Origin: Agarophyton chilense
Lineage: Eukaryota > Rhodophyta > Florideophyceae > Gracilariales > Gracilariaceae
Assembly: GCA_030374765.1 (NCBI GenBank)
Contig: JARGXX010000080.1
Location: 1,674,001 to 1,738,000, forward strand
Direction: 5' to 3'
Length of the DNA stretch: 64,000 bases
Shown one piece after another: positions 21,765 through 34,039 of this stretch. The notes below the pieces were generated by a model. It was given only the letters and a program-made list of their open reading frames with translations, was not told the origin of the DNA and did no database searches. Position numbers and translations under genes: made by a program. Within the stretch, counting starts at the first letter, position 1, and every line of letters starts with the position of its first letter.

Positions 21765-22382
21765 TGTAGTATCCGCTCTACGGAGAGAGCAGACACCTGC
21801 AACAGTGTTCGGGACTGCCGAATGGGTGCTTGTGGCTAAGGGGAAGGTGTGGTAGAGCGCAACACTAGCGAGCTAGAATGAGGGTTGTAAAGCCCCACTC
21901 GCCAATGAGGGTGGTTGGTACCATGGAACGGACAACTACTTGTTGTGACTTCTCCGGATCTCCGGTTAAGGAATCCTGAACAAGGAACAAGGGAGTTGTG
22001 AACCCGTTTGTTGTCTCCTTTACTTTGAAGTCCGCTCTCTCTTCAGTGCTTTAAGTACAGTGCACAAGGGTGAGCGCCGCACACAATAATATTTAGATAT
22101 AAACATGGTTAGCCGATTAACCCCTCTACAGGACGGGATAATGGTTACCACCTGGCTACTCACTACAGTTTATGCGCCGTTGCCAATCCGGTATTTCCCT
22201 ACAAAGGGTCGAATCGGATGCGCTGGGGCAGACCGAGCTCACACGTGTAACATACCACCTCACGGACCATCTGCTGGGTGCCGCTTCATAACTTCATCCT
22301 AACCATTGCACTCACTTATGAGTATCATTATACTTAGCCACAAAAATCTTCCATTGGCATTTCGACAGTGCAGAATACTACA
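21765..22382 (-). repeat. Solo LTR of a gypsy-type family
   Basis: The 618-bp repeat starts TGTAGTATCC and ends GAATACTACA, forming inverted ends, and is flanked on both sides by AATAG (21760-21764 and 22383-22387). It is recognisably related to the repeats at 47994-48721 (opposite orientation) and 58713-59432 (same orientation). A single LTR with its own target duplication is the product of recombination between two LTRs that removed the element body. The copy at 47994 stands directly before a gypsy gag-pol, so this family is gypsy. Confidence 0.85.
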
Positions 22383-22564
22383 AATAGGTATGAACAAATA
22401 GAGGGAAAGGAATCTAACTCTGGGCTGAGAATCCAAAGAAGGTGTATTTAACGAGCTGACGACCATGTCGGTGAAATTTCTGTTGAAGTAAGGAGGATAG
22501 ACAGGTCGTAAGTTTTTCGGACTACTATATGGAAGGAATTAGTACTCGCGAAGGTGAACGAGTC

Positions 22565-23132
22565 TAGTGTCTACACGCCCGGAGGATTGGCCTCACCTGA
22601 GGCCAGATTTGCCTCATATGAGGCCAAAATTTCTCTTAAAAAGTAACTGAAATTCATTAAAAATATTAAATTTCATATTTAGAGCAGAAAGGAAGAAAAC
22701 AAAAATAAAAACTGTACATTTTTATCGTTGAGGAAAAGCCTTGGAAATCTAGTCAAACAGAGCTTTAATACTTTTCTTTAAATCAATATACTTTTGGTGT
22801 ACAAAACTGAAGTATTTGCAAAAAAAACAACAACCAAATATTTTTGGCCTCATATTATCCAAAACGAACACGTCGAAAAGAAATATCTCTTTCAATCATC
22901 TAGTAATGCACCCTTCAAATCTTGAGGCCATCAAAGGAAGAGTATTTGTCAGTATATTCCAGTTATGCCGAGCTTGTAGATTGCATTTATTGTTTAAATA
23001 CAAAGCAATAAAAAATGGCCTCATATGAGGCCAATTGACCTCACATGGGGTTATCAGTTGTATAGAACCTAGAGCAGAGAACCCATTGTGTGGGAATTTA
23101 CTTGGTGCCTGGGCGGAGCCGAATAGACACTA
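22565..23132. mobile_element. MITE-like non-coding element with nested palindromes
   Basis: TAGTGTCTA at 22565-22573 and its complement at 23124-23132 flank an AT-rich non-coding core. Just inside, the palindromes GGCCTCACCTGAGGCC (22589-22604) and GCCTCATATGAGGC (22611-22624) on the left are mirrored on the right by GGCCTCATATGAGGCC (23017-23032) and the decayed CCTCACATGGGG (23039-23050). Together the left and right blocks form imperfect terminal inverted repeats of about 40 bp. There is no transposase, so it would be non-autonomous. I could not identify a target duplication, so the outer limits are uncertain. Confidence 0.55.
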
Positions 23133-23303
23133 TATAATATTGAGTTCTGTAGAAAATCTCCATACATAAGTGTAAAATATTAGGGTAAATATCTTAACTA
23201 CCAGGCAATGTTAGAAATCACTTTCCAACTATCCGTATTAAACGTATTCCAGTCACCCGTATATGATGGAACCACGGCGCATGTGTACGTGTACAGTGCA
23301 TGC

Positions 23304-23678
23304 TCAAACCGTATGAATGGGCAATGATACTTCGTCTAAGGAGGTATTTGTCATAACTTGTACGTCCGCGAAAAATACCTGAGTCTTAAAAAAACATTTT
23401 CCGTAGTTTTGCATTTCGTAATTTTTTTTTAAAACTTTTTCTTCAGTATCTTTATCCTTAACGTTTGCTTGTATCAATACAAAATGCGTTCTTTTGGATA
23501 ATTTGTTCCCAACAACCAGTATAGTACCCATTCCATTTGTTGTAATTGGTACCTCAAATACAATGATCATATGTCTTCCTTCCCAGTTTTTGGACGGTAG
23601 TGGAAATAGCCTCATGATTCCATGTATTATCTGATTTGTACTTTTGGCAGACATTGTGGTGCACGGTTCGGAGACCAA
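23304..23678 (-). pseudogene. Gypsy-type integrase fragment
   Basis: A 124-codon frame carries the pattern of the Ty3/gypsy integrase core: IMRLFPLPSKNWEG, then GMGTILVVGNKLSKRTHFV, then a degraded FFADVQVMTNTS where the second Asp block is expected. The zinc-finger cysteines upstream are partly lost (PCTTMSAKST). It has no partner domains nearby, so it is an isolated scrap. It is diverged from the integrase at 54.3-54.8 kb and not an obvious copy of it. Confidence 0.6.
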
Positions 23679-23894
23679 GCAACACGAAGACGTTCGGTAT
23701 CCCTTCTGGGAAGTAGCACAGCAACGGAGCCTCTTCGAGAAATCACGACGAAGTCAAGGTGTAAGCTTGAGGCAAACGGGCACTACAAGCAAGGCGGGGG
23801 GTGGATTAAAAGGAGTAAGTTCAATCACTGCATGGTTACTAATACTGTATGACTGTTTTTTAGAAGTTCACACCTCTATTTTTTGGTGGTCCAT

Positions 23895-24125
23895 TATTCT
23901 ATAACCGAACAGTTGTATGTTACCACTAAAAGTAGTGGTGCACTGTTGCAAAGAGTGGTGCAGTACCACTAAACGACAAAAGGCATTTTAATGGTACGGA
24001 GCCAGTACAATTCCAGGTTTGCGGGTGATGTCTAATGTTTCAATAAACCACCAGAATTCTAGTGGTGCTCTACGCCGATTAGTGGTAAAGAACCACTATA
24101 ATTCCAACCGATAACCACTACTCGT
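23895..24125. repeat. Dispersed repeat rich in AGTGGT/ACCACT palindromes
   Basis: Short inverted motifs such as ACCACTAAAAGTAGTGGT and CCACCAGAATTCTAGTGG recur through about 230 bp. A related segment occurs at 34040-34160 in the opposite orientation, sharing a GTACCATTAAAA core. It may be a decayed MITE. Boundaries are not defined. Confidence 0.4.
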
Positions 24126-24250
24126 CAATGTGCCCTACACTGTGCAGATTTTGATGGGCCCTCGTGTACACGCATCAATGACCAGCTGATCGTCCCAGTT
24201 TCTTAGTATCCTCCTGCCCCATGTACAACACGACGCGGTTTTTTACTATA

Positions 24251-27200
24251 CTAAAAAACCATCTCCCATTTACTGGCTGAGTAGCTTCGAAACTCCGAGC
24301 AGAGTACTGGACCGTGCCTTAGAGCGCTGGGAACAAAGAATGGGATCCTGCCTAGTCGGACGCCTTCTGATACCATCATATGAAAGCTGAACATCTTCCT
24401 GTACCCTTCCCCTTTCCATCTCCACTTCACAGCGAACGAGTGCATGCTTTGTGATAGCGCAATATCCTTTCGGGCGATCCCATCGCAGAGGCTTGCATGG
24501 CTCTCTATCAGGCCCATCCGGCACTGTAAAACGCTGTTTTAGTTCCCCAACAAGGTCTTTCCCAAACCCACGGCTGATCGTTATTCACCATCCGCATCGC
24601 CAGGTTCTGTTGCAGAGCTCCATCCAACTAATATTCTCAAGGCGCCCGTGGGACCTTCAGAGCTCCACTGCACGCCGCTTAACACACGCATCCTCCATCA
24701 GTCCCTCTTCTTGACTTCCATTACCATGAGGGACTTTCAGAGCAAATATTGTTTTCAGATCTATGCAACGGTACACATAAACGTAACGCAAGTAGCTCTT
24801 CCTCGATAAGACCGATCCCGAAGTGAACATTGCCATCTTATATGGGGTCGTAACAGCGCTTCGCGTGCCGCAAGTGCCTCTGTGTATCTCGGCTCCTCTC
24901 ACTCACCTTTCGGCACCATACTCACACTCTCTACTAATCGTCTGGCTCTCTTTGCCCCTTCACCAACTATCTTTTGCGGCTCCGATGATATGATCCTCGC
25001 AACAGCGGCCACTCACTCATATCTCAACATTGATTTCCGTTTGAAAGCCGCTGCCGTTGGAGTGATACCTCTCACTTGAGTTGTAGGGAACAAAGAGAAG
25101 CGCTTTGTTAGACGATCACTGCACGACTGATCGGTCGCTCGTTAAGTCCTGTGTCCCCTTCGCTACGTATCTGTTCGAACGTTTCCCAAACTGTAAGTGA
25201 GTCAGATCCGCCCTTGGATGCACTTGCAGTGAAGGTTCCTGCAGCCGCTACTACCGGTCTACAAAATTGGAGCGGTCTGAATGCGATTGTGCCCATTTCG
25301 AAAATCGTTGGTAACTTCATTCCGTTTACGTCGAAATCTGTAGAATCGCAAGCACAGCTTCTCACATTAGTCACTGTTAATGAGAGGCAACGAGTCCTTT
25401 TCCTCTCCATCCAGAGAGCTAATGTTCACGACTCCGTTGTCAGCGTTAGCATAGTAGAGGCCATATGAGCAGCTGTTTTCATGATTCAGCTGCAGAAGCA
25501 CTATCATGAAATGCTTTTGGATTTGAAAGAGCGTGAAGGTTGGTGCTCTTTCCCGAGGAAAGATTCACAGCAGCAGAAATTGTCACAAGAATCACACTTA
25601 CTAGTGTCAGAATATGTGACTGTGGGTCACGTCCAGCAACACGCTAGTGAAATTTACGGTGAAGCCTCAATTCAATGCAGAGAACATCCAAGAAAAGCAC
25701 ACCGTGAACATATTCCAACGACCGCCGAGCAACAAATATTCAACCAAAATCAAGCATATAGTCTCCTGTTCTCCGAACGACCGACATTGCTGCTCTCTAA
25801 GACCCCAGATTCATGATTTTTCTCCGACAGACGCAGGGTCGATGGCGTTCACCCGACCAAGCGCGGCCCCAGGCAGTCTGAAGCAGCTGTTCTACATGGT
25901 AGTATGAACGGCTTGGGCTTCTTTGAGGGAGACGATACGAGAGTGCTCGCCCATGGCACTGTTGGATTTCCGGTTTGAGCCGTAAACGTCGAAGAATACA
26001 TTGGTGGGGCTGATCAAAGTCCTTTCTTGTCCCATTTTCCTTTCCATTTTATGCCGTTTGCGAACCCGTTGGTCCAACTTCATTCTCAAGCAGGCGAGAA
26101 ATAGGTAATGTTGTGGTTGCAGAAGAAGCCTTACACCAGTTTTGAAGCGTTTAACGAAGCCCTTAGAGCATCAGCGGAGGTGCTGTCATCTGAAGGAAGC
26201 ATTTTGACGGCGGGAGTATGTGTTGGATATATGGCACTTCATGACGCGGGTGCTCCCAAAACGAAAGATTTTTCCGGTTTCACTTCGGATCTCATTGCCT
26301 AGAGGGGTCAAGAAATCATCCTTATAGAGATACTGGTGGTGGTGGATCACTTTGGGTACATGGATATGAAAGCTTAAGGCACAAAGGAATGTATTACAAT
26401 ACGTCCGCTTGATACCGAGAGCCCTGAGAGACTTTCTGAACAGACGCTAAGCAAAGCACTATCGAAGGCGAGAGTGGCGCATGGGCTATTTTGGATCACA
26501 TAAATGCACAAAACACGCGTAGTATGCCCAAAAATGCACCGAGAGTTATTTAAATTCAGGTAGAAGTAAACGGTGCGCGATATTTACTCAGGGAGCGGGA
26601 ATCGATTCTTAAAGAAATAGAAAAGCAAACCGACTGAAACATTTGGTGCAACCAACGAATAAACATAGTTTCTGTCGGAGCTCCAAATGACAAAGCTGCT
26701 CAGTTGGCATGTAAACTCGTTAGAAAGGCTACCAGTGATTTGCCGGGGCAGAAAGGTCAGTTCCATCGTGACAGAGGTCAGATAATTTTTTGCATTTGGG
26801 CGAAACCAAGAATGGAGTTCCACGTGTATTGTGTGTTTCCAAGGTGATGATAAACCCTGTCTCCGGAAGGAAACGCTTTCCGGATGCGCAGAGAACGGTT
26901 GCAGAAGGGACCAGGCCGGAAACGGTCGCCGTGGAAGCAGACCAGATGCGAGCCGTACTTCGGTTCGGAAGAACGAAAACACCAAAGTGCGCTTCTCGTC
27001 TCGCAAGTAGTATAGATCTTTCTTCGCAGCAGAGCAGAGCGGTCTCGTCGGTTGAAGTTTTGGGTTTCGCTGTAAGTGAATCCGAACACCAGGTTAAGAC
27101 GACACTTTCAGGGAGTATTTAACAGCCGTTAGAAAGGAGCGGCGAGAGCTCATGGATTGTATGGTGTTCGCAGCATTGGATACCAGTAAACCATAGTGGT

Positions 27201-28095
27201 TTCAACACGTCCTTCGAGATGAATGTTTGATCTCTCATTGTATCGATAAAATAGAGAGGCATCGCTTGAGAGGGGGTGCATTGAAGCTTCAAACGACTAT
27301 GCAACAGAGAGTAGATCACGCTGTGTTATTATAAACTGCTTAAAAATCCTTCGAAGCGTTTTCATAAGCCGTACAATGAATCTTTAATAACCCGCGTGTG
27401 TTAGGTGGTTAAAATTTAAAGGAACAGCTTTTTCAAAGCTCCAATTCTATATTTCAGGGTTTGTATGAGAAGAGTGAGTATCGCATTCAATTATCTAATT
27501 GAGAAACGTTTTTAAATCTCGCGAATCACGCTTCAGATCCTGTAATTTACTTTTATGGTGTATACAACACGATACACTCCGGTTTGAGCGAATTAAAAAG
27601 GGTTCACTAGGTTACTCCTAGAATTCCCACTGCAAAAAAACATGCATGAGAATGATAATGTTCAATCACAAAAAAGGATAGCAATGTCGCTTACAGATAA
27701 GCAATTGCATTCACGTTTTGAAAGATTGAAGCGAAAAAAATAAGAAACCTTGTGTGAAATACGGCTTTTGTTGGTAAATGCTGTAGCTGGATGCATGAAA
27801 ACAAAAGCACAGAATTGGTCCGAACGTCCACTAGGCCACATGACCATCATCGCCGTTGTTGAGCTTTCCTAGCCTTGTCTTGTGTTTTTCTAGTTTTTGT
27901 CCTCCAGAGCATCCAGCTTCCCGGAATTCTTAGACTTGCGCTTGAATTCAAAACCGTTAGTCTGCTTGGCAGACTGATAATGAAGACATCATTGGCGTAA
28001 CACTGTGACATATTTGCAGTCTTTTGAGGATTACATATTAAACTATCACAAGTACCCACGTAGTGAAAATTCTGGACGACACCAAGCGATGATGG
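24251..28095. other. No recognisable gene; many short frames on both strands
   Basis: Frames of 60-140 codons occur at 24251-24517 (-), 24451-24714 (+), 25108-25410 (-), 25151-25468 (+), 25481-25816 (+; Gln-rich, 111 codons), 26108-26302 (+), 26584-27006 (-) and 27119-27319 (-). Several overlap each other on opposite strands. I recognise no domain in any. The 25151-25816 stretch has two consecutive plus-strand frames with fairly coding-like composition and could be a host gene relic, but there is nothing to name it by. Confidence 0.35.
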
Positions 28096-29087
28096 CTAAA
28101 AAGTCAGTCTATCTGTAGGAATATGTGAACGGCATCTATGAACCAGGAACAAATTCGCAAGGAGGCATCGCTGGCAAGCGCGCAGGTGGCAGTGGTGGCA
28201 GGGGCGACAGAGGTGAAGCGTTGGCAGCCGCGGTGACGCGCGTCGGCTGCGCTTTGCATGGCTCGAGTAGGATCGCGCGCTGTTTGCAGCAGCACGAACG
28301 ACGCAGGCGCCATGCTGAGCGCCATGCTGAGAGCTGCAGGCGGAGACAGAGGGGAGGAGACGAGCAAGGAGGGGCGAGAGGTAAAGGAGAGATGGGGCGC
28401 GCGGGGAAGAGAGGAGATGGGAGAGCGCGAAGGGAAATGGCATGTAGAGCTTCACAGAAGGCGTTTGGGTTTTCAACCAAAATGAAAATGTCGGAGCAGC
28501 ACAAGATTCAAGAGAATCTCGACTGTTCTACACGGGGCGCGTACCGGGCAAAGTGTTTTGAACCGCACAAAAATACCATTCTCCGATGAACAAAGCGGTG
28601 GCGATGCTCGCACGGAGGCAACAGAATCTTAAAAAAGTGCAAGCTATAAATGTTGGAAACAATTTGCCCCGTGCGCGTCCCGTTAACGCCACGGATGAAT
28701 CTCGTAGTGAAGCCCTACGCGAGATCTAACGGCGTAACACTCCGAAAGGAGCCGCTTCTCAATGCACGCGCCTGTCGCGCGTTCTCTTGGGCAAAAACAT
28801 GCTCGTCGTCTTAGATGCCGTCCGCGCCACCGCCATGCGACACTGGCCATCGTCGCTGTCGTCATCGTCATGGACTTCGGCAATGTCCAAGAAACCGACC
28901 GGTACAGTCGCTCACGTGGCTCGCTAGTCCCAGTATGTGTGGTATATCAGTGAACATTGGCCAGTGAAACGTACCCAAATGCATGCATGGCATACGGCTG
29001 TACACATTTAGTTCTCTTCACGCGGGAATATTACAAAGTTTGCGGTCACCAACGGTGGGCAGCCTGAGATCGCGGTCATGAAGAAGA
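28096..29087. other. GC-rich stretch with overlapping opposite-strand frames, probably non-coding
   Basis: Between 28.1 and 28.6 kb all frames are open on both strands for 75-154 codons because the sequence is GC- and purine-rich on the plus strand. The predicted products are low-complexity (Arg/Gly/Glu on one strand, Ser/Pro/Leu/Cys on the other). From 28.6 to 29.1 kb only short Arg-rich frames occur. I see no domain. Confidence 0.4.
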
Positions 29088-29160
29088 GGCGCTCATCTCC
29101 ACTTTTACTCTGAAGCGTGGCCGCTCATCTCAACTAGTACTCTGAAGCGCGGCCATTCAT
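29088..29160. repeat. Short tandem repeat, about 33-bp unit, 2.5 copies
   Basis: CGCTCATCTC followed by ACTCTGAAGCG repeats twice with small changes and a third partial copy begins CATTCATCTC. It lies about 100 bp upstream of the long relic frame beginning at 29259. Confidence 0.7.
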
Positions 29161-29258
29161 CTCTGATATACCCAGTATTTTGCCGATCCCTCATGCCCTA
29201 TAAAAGCTGTTACACATCCATCAAGTGCTGGAAATAAGTACAATCATAATTTCTATGG

Positions 29259-30473
29259 ATGTTTTCTTCAGGCGTGCCACAAGATCGCAAACGATGCGCC
29301 AATGACGCTAGACAAAGAAGGCGGACTCCGATTCGTATAAAGTCCTTCAAAAACTACGACAAACGTCTTAAACTTTCGCAAATCATTCTGCGGTCGCTTA
29401 AAAAGACGCAATTTGAGCCACACGCAAGAAGGAGGCGCTTGACGGAAGAAATTACGTTTGAGAAAGAAGATCTAAAACCAAAGCGACACTCAAAGGAATC
29501 GACCGCTGTTCAGGTGCTTTCCTTCGTTCTTGGAAAGCCAGTACATGCGAAAGATGATACAAGTAGAGAATGAAGTACTACATACGCAGAATTTCTAGAA
29601 CTGCCCCGCAAGGAAGACGGTTCTACGTTGTTTCTGGATATGCAGTTTCTACCAGTCGAAGCCGAGAATGATGAAAACTATGGGCAAGAATTGGGAATCG
29701 AAAAAGAAAGTGAGGACGAGCTGACGTTAGAAATTTTGTACAAGAGAATGAAAGCTGTACTTTCATGGCAGCGATTGATTTGGGATCTGGATATTGTTGA
29801 AAGCACTAGCTTCAGTGCGTCCAAGTATGCAATATTAGCGGCCGCCTTCAAAACGGCAAACGAGTCCGTTCGTTTATGCACGTAGAAGACGATCTGAACA
29901 ACGATGTTTGCACCCCTGATGGATTTATACTCTCTGCAGCGCATCATCCAGTTCGTTCACAGCATACCTCGCAAACCTTGTAGAGCACTGGTTCAAAGAA
30001 GCCTCGAACCGGCAAATTACACGAGCATCAATGCGCGCAACTGCATCAGGCTCATATTTCCATCGAAATGCGCGACGCTGGACATTCTCATAGACCCAGT
30101 TTATGCAGATGTCTTTGAGAATCCGAATATTGGAAGAGCAGACTTCATCAGCATTGAGAATTCTCCAATCCTTCAGCATTGTGCGTTAGCCATTAAAATA
30201 GATCCTGCGCCAAGGGTTATTTACAACGATGCAGTCTGTGGAGCTGCCTTGGGGGACCTCGTGAGAGTCCGACACAGCTTGGGGCTGCGATTTATCAGTT
30301 CTGTTGGCGTGGATGTATCGGGAACGCGGTGGATCGTTAAAGAAGACCCGGATATCCCGGCCGGCTTTCGTGACCTCCTCGATTATGGATATGTCGGAAG
30401 CGTTTGGTGTGCGGCGTCGTCTTTAAGCACGCAGATCAAAACACAGGCCGCTTCGGGTGAGTACTCTTCGTAG
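29259..30473 (+). pseudogene. Unassigned long reading frame (405 codons, three stops)
   Basis: Three consecutive open segments (29259-29573, 29628-29885, 29904-30473) are in one phase, interrupted only by stops at 29571, 29883 and 29895. The first 100 codons are strongly basic (RQRRRTPIRIKSF, HARRRRLTEE). The middle is acidic (EKESEDELTLE). The last 189 codons are mixed and well preserved (IYNDAVCGAALGDLVRVRH). So few stops over 1.2 kb argues for a real gene that decayed recently. I know no family with these segments. The following region to 32.8 kb in the same orientation may belong to the same element. Confidence 0.5.
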
Positions 30474-30665
30474 GAGAAGGCTGTGTACAAATCTCTGCAA
30501 AAAGCAACTCATTCGTCCTTAGACGCCTCGTTAGGAAGGGCGATGGTATGGGGGAAGGCTTGGGTGGCCTTTTTCTTCGCACTGTAGAACGGCCGCGGGG
30601 ATAAAATAGTGCACTGGTACCACATCAAGAGATCTGGCGAGCGTTGAGGTACTGCCCGAAGATGT

Positions 30666-32790
30666 GTGCGTGATTCTCCAGGTGAAGGGCAGCAGAAATT
30701 TTTCGAGGACTTACGGTATTCTCGTCGCATGTCTAGTTCGTATCGGAACATGCAAATCACAGGAACGGCTCATCTGGTTGCAGTTTCAGTGTCACGCCCG
30801 GAGAAGGAAAGTAAAATTCGCTTGGATTGCGACCGCAGACGTGATTAGGCTTCCGCAGTAGAGGTCGAGGAACGAATTCTTCCAGGAGGGCTCATGACGA
30901 GCATGGGATTTTTGAAAAAAGAAGAGATACCTTTGATGTACGGGATAGCTTTGTATGCCGACGGCTTCAAGCAACACAAATATCTGTCCGACTCAAGTTT
31001 CATAACGTTTCATAGTGGGATGTCACATTAAGGCCCTCGGTCATTCGTCGGAGGCGAGAAGATCTGTTTCGGCCGCCCCCGTTTTTACGCTTACACCGCA
31101 CGGGAAAACTCCTCACGACTTTTTGCATTCCGTATTGGATGATATGGTGAACGGCGCTGTGAATAGAGTACAGAGTACAAGGTATCGGCCCGTACGGAAA
31201 TCGCGTTAGAATTTTAGAGCTTCTTTGGCATTCTTCGGAGACTAACCCGCGTTTGCTGCAACTGCTGATGTGAAGGACCACACGACGGACGCCTTTTCCC
31301 GGTTTGTGCGTTGGTAAGAACGAAAGAAGACATCGAACCGGAGATAATGGATTCCACCGAGATTCAATGGCGGAGACTGTGGTATTTTCACGTCGAAGAG
31401 AGGTTGTGCTTCCTGTGGAAGACTCAACCCGACAAGGCAATTATGAGGAGATTTGGAATGTGATGGGCTATAGGCGAGAGCGCAAGCAGTCTACTGTCTG
31501 TGAAGAGTTATCTGAGAATCTGCGGTCGGCTCGGAGCCCGTTTTTTACGGATCAAAACAATCTTTTGCTGGTCCCAGTGTTTGATTCGAGTCTGAGTGCG
31601 GCCGCGGTGGCAGACCACCTCCCCATATGTCTCACAAAGAACGTCTTGAACATGTGTTTCGCGGAGTTGGTATCGCGCAGTGATCGAACTGCAGTGGAAC
31701 TCCGAATCCTAAGCGCTACTACAAAGAATAGTCCTCCCATCCAGAGAAATATTCTGATATGTGTGGCTTCTGTGATTGAGGAGTTCTGCGAAGGGATCAG
31801 GGAATCTGTTTTCTTGCTACCACGGCTTTTGAAATATTTGGTAGCCTGTGTCTATTGATTGCCAGGGAAGGAGACTGATGATGTGAAGTATATGCATTAC
31901 TTAGACGGCGAGTGTGCGCTACAGTATCAGAAGTAGGTGCGGGGAGCAACGAAATCGTACTTTCAAACGGCGTCTACTATTTCTCGTAGAAGTGGAGAGG
32001 ACGCAAAGGTTTTGCACAAACCGAATGCCCATCGAGCCCTTAAACTGTGCGTTTACACTATTTCAAATATTCCACATGCCCAGAACTGCTTCGAAATGGT
32101 TTTGTAGATGGTGTACAGAACCTTCAAGGACTGGCTTGAAGTGAATACGCATCACGACTCGCATATCATGGACGTGGAGAGAGCCAATTCTCGAGATTGG
32201 TTCAGGCACCAGCACACACTCTTCTCGTTTTGATCGACAGGAGAACGAATTCAAAGGGAATGTGCTGAGATGGGGATGTGAACGCTGCTGTAGGGAACCG
32301 ATGAAATAGAATTGGTTGACACGACAAGAGGTGAAGCTCAAGGGCTGTATCCTTTCAGGCAGGAGATGCTCGAGAGCTTTCGAGAACCGATCATGACGCA
32401 ACAATTGGACATGGACAAGTTAATCTCCCGTGGGGACGACCCTTCGAATGGGAGGCAGTTATTGGATACCGAGCGCAACACCGGCCTGAACATAACGTGG
32501 AGGAGATCGGCCAGCTGGAAGTGCACTTCGGAGGAACTCAAGGAAGGGTAAGACAGTATATTGAGATGTTCTGGCGGGCTTGGTACGTATTAGTGGAGAC
32601 GTATGGTGGGCGAAGGAGTGCGTATCCGCACCACACCGTTAAAGAGGGCGACACAGTATCATCCATTGTTGAAGAAAGCGTGGCCGCAGATATTGTGGTA
32701 CGTAAGAGGGATGACGGAGAAGGCGGAGAGCAACTATTGTGGTACTTGGGATTGCTAAGGACTGTGAAGATGTTGTTTGGGTTTTTGTAA
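30666..32790 (+). pseudogene. Decayed coding region, possibly of a Tnp2-like DNA transposon
   Basis: Plus-strand pieces follow in sequence. 30666-30848 continues in phase through MYGIALYADGFKQHKYL near 30930-30980. 31015-31209 carries EARRSVSAAPVFTLTPHGKTP and LHSVLDDMVNGAV. 31304-31858 carries DHLPICLTKNVLNMCFAEL and SDRTAVELRIL. 32497-32790 is acidic. The order resembles transposases in which a short DGF-type Asp motif precedes a zinc-binding part and a later DHL-type block, roughly parallel to the Tnp2 relic at 6.6-8.6 kb but not similar in sequence. Frameshifts are frequent. The transposase reading is inference; the coding nature is better supported. Confidence 0.35.
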
Positions 32791-33510
32791 AGCGGATGGT
32801 AGGAGGTATGAAAGGGACTACATCATCGCCAATTGAACTGGACCTCATGCGATTCGGAGTTTGTGTTAGCCTTCCTGGTTTGATTCATGTGTGTGAAAAA
32901 GGATGCATATTAGTGAGAGAAGAGGGCACAGCCGAGCATAGTATAACACCAGAGCATAGAACTACGGCCGTTAATAATGGGACGTACATGGTACTGCTGA
33001 GGACGGATGGATACCTCTGCACGTAAGGTAAATGAAAGAATAACGGGGCCCGTGCACGAGGGGTGGATTGCAATTGTCGTTGATGCTGTTTTGATTTTTG
33101 GTGGTCTCTTGCATCATTGGCAAGGGTAATGGTTGTGTGCTAATTTAGGGCACCATTGTACAAAAAATTGCATGTATCGCAGTGAAGGGATTCCATTGGT
33201 TCCTGATAATATGGAATCGCTATTTTTAACTTATATATCAATGACTTCCAAAGTACTGCACCAGTGCATTCCCTTGCACAACACTGCTAAGGTTTGCAAG
33301 GGACCACCAACTCGAATTATCGCACCAGTCTTTACGAATATCGAAACACTTCAATAAAGTTATCCCACAATTAAATTCCAGCAGACAACCGTCATTTTCA
33401 GGCAGCGTCCCATAACTTCCCCCTTACTGAAACACCACACTTCAGTTGGTGTTCCACTACTCCCTCGGCAGCCTTCCAATATTTACAAATCTGCATACCA
33501 CTATACTATG

Positions 33511-33945
33511 TAGAGGTCCCAACCTGGGCGGGCGTAGTAGAGCGGGTCCTAAGGTTCGTATCCTTGACGGCTGCACTCTTAGAGTACGTGCTGCAATGGG
33601 CTGGCGTTTACTGCGTAGTCCTAGACGTCGGTGCCACAGAAACGATGGTTAGAAGACCAATTGGTGTAACTAATGTACCAAAGGGGGTAATTTAGTATCC
33701 TAACGGTGCCTACCTTACTCTAAGGGAGAAGCGTCACTCGAGCCATGAATATAGCAATGGGGAGGCGCCGGGGTCTCCCTGGAACTGTAATGCTAATCTT
33801 TTACACTAATTAGAATTAAAAGATTATCCAAATGAGTCCAGCCGAGGTCGGCCAGTCCACGAGGTGTCTGTAAGGTAACTCAGGCCCCGGCGACTTACAG
33901 GACTCAACGGTTCTCGTTGCTCCTTCACAATTTCCTTCTGAGTTC
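33511..33945 (+). repeat. tRNA-headed dispersed repeat, copy A
   Basis: This copy matches the reverse complement of about 47040-47455 over more than 400 bp, at very roughly three-quarters identity by eye. The 5' end contains a tRNA-like piece: a D-arm-like GTAGTAGAGCGG followed at 33553-33563 by the B-box-like GGTTCGTATCC inside an AAGG/CCTT stem, with no room for an anticodon arm. The 3' part is AT-rich around 33800-33830. A SINE with a truncated tRNA head is the simplest reading. Confidence 0.6.
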
Positions 33946-34039
33946 TTCCCGCTCGGAGACTTGGCTTTCCTACCGTTCCACTGTTCAAAATGTTGTCATG
34001 AGTGCTTTTGGTGGTTCGGTACAATTACTTTCAGAGAAA

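Noticed and set aside
22589..23050. CRISPR-like array suggested by repeated GGCCTCATATGAGGCC
   Set aside because: Few copies, irregular spacing, mirrored at the two ends of an AT-rich core, and a eukaryotic setting; a MITE-like element explains it better.
28096..28589. Long overlapping frames on both strands
   Set aside because: GC-rich composition keeps all frames open; products are low-complexity and mutually exclusive.
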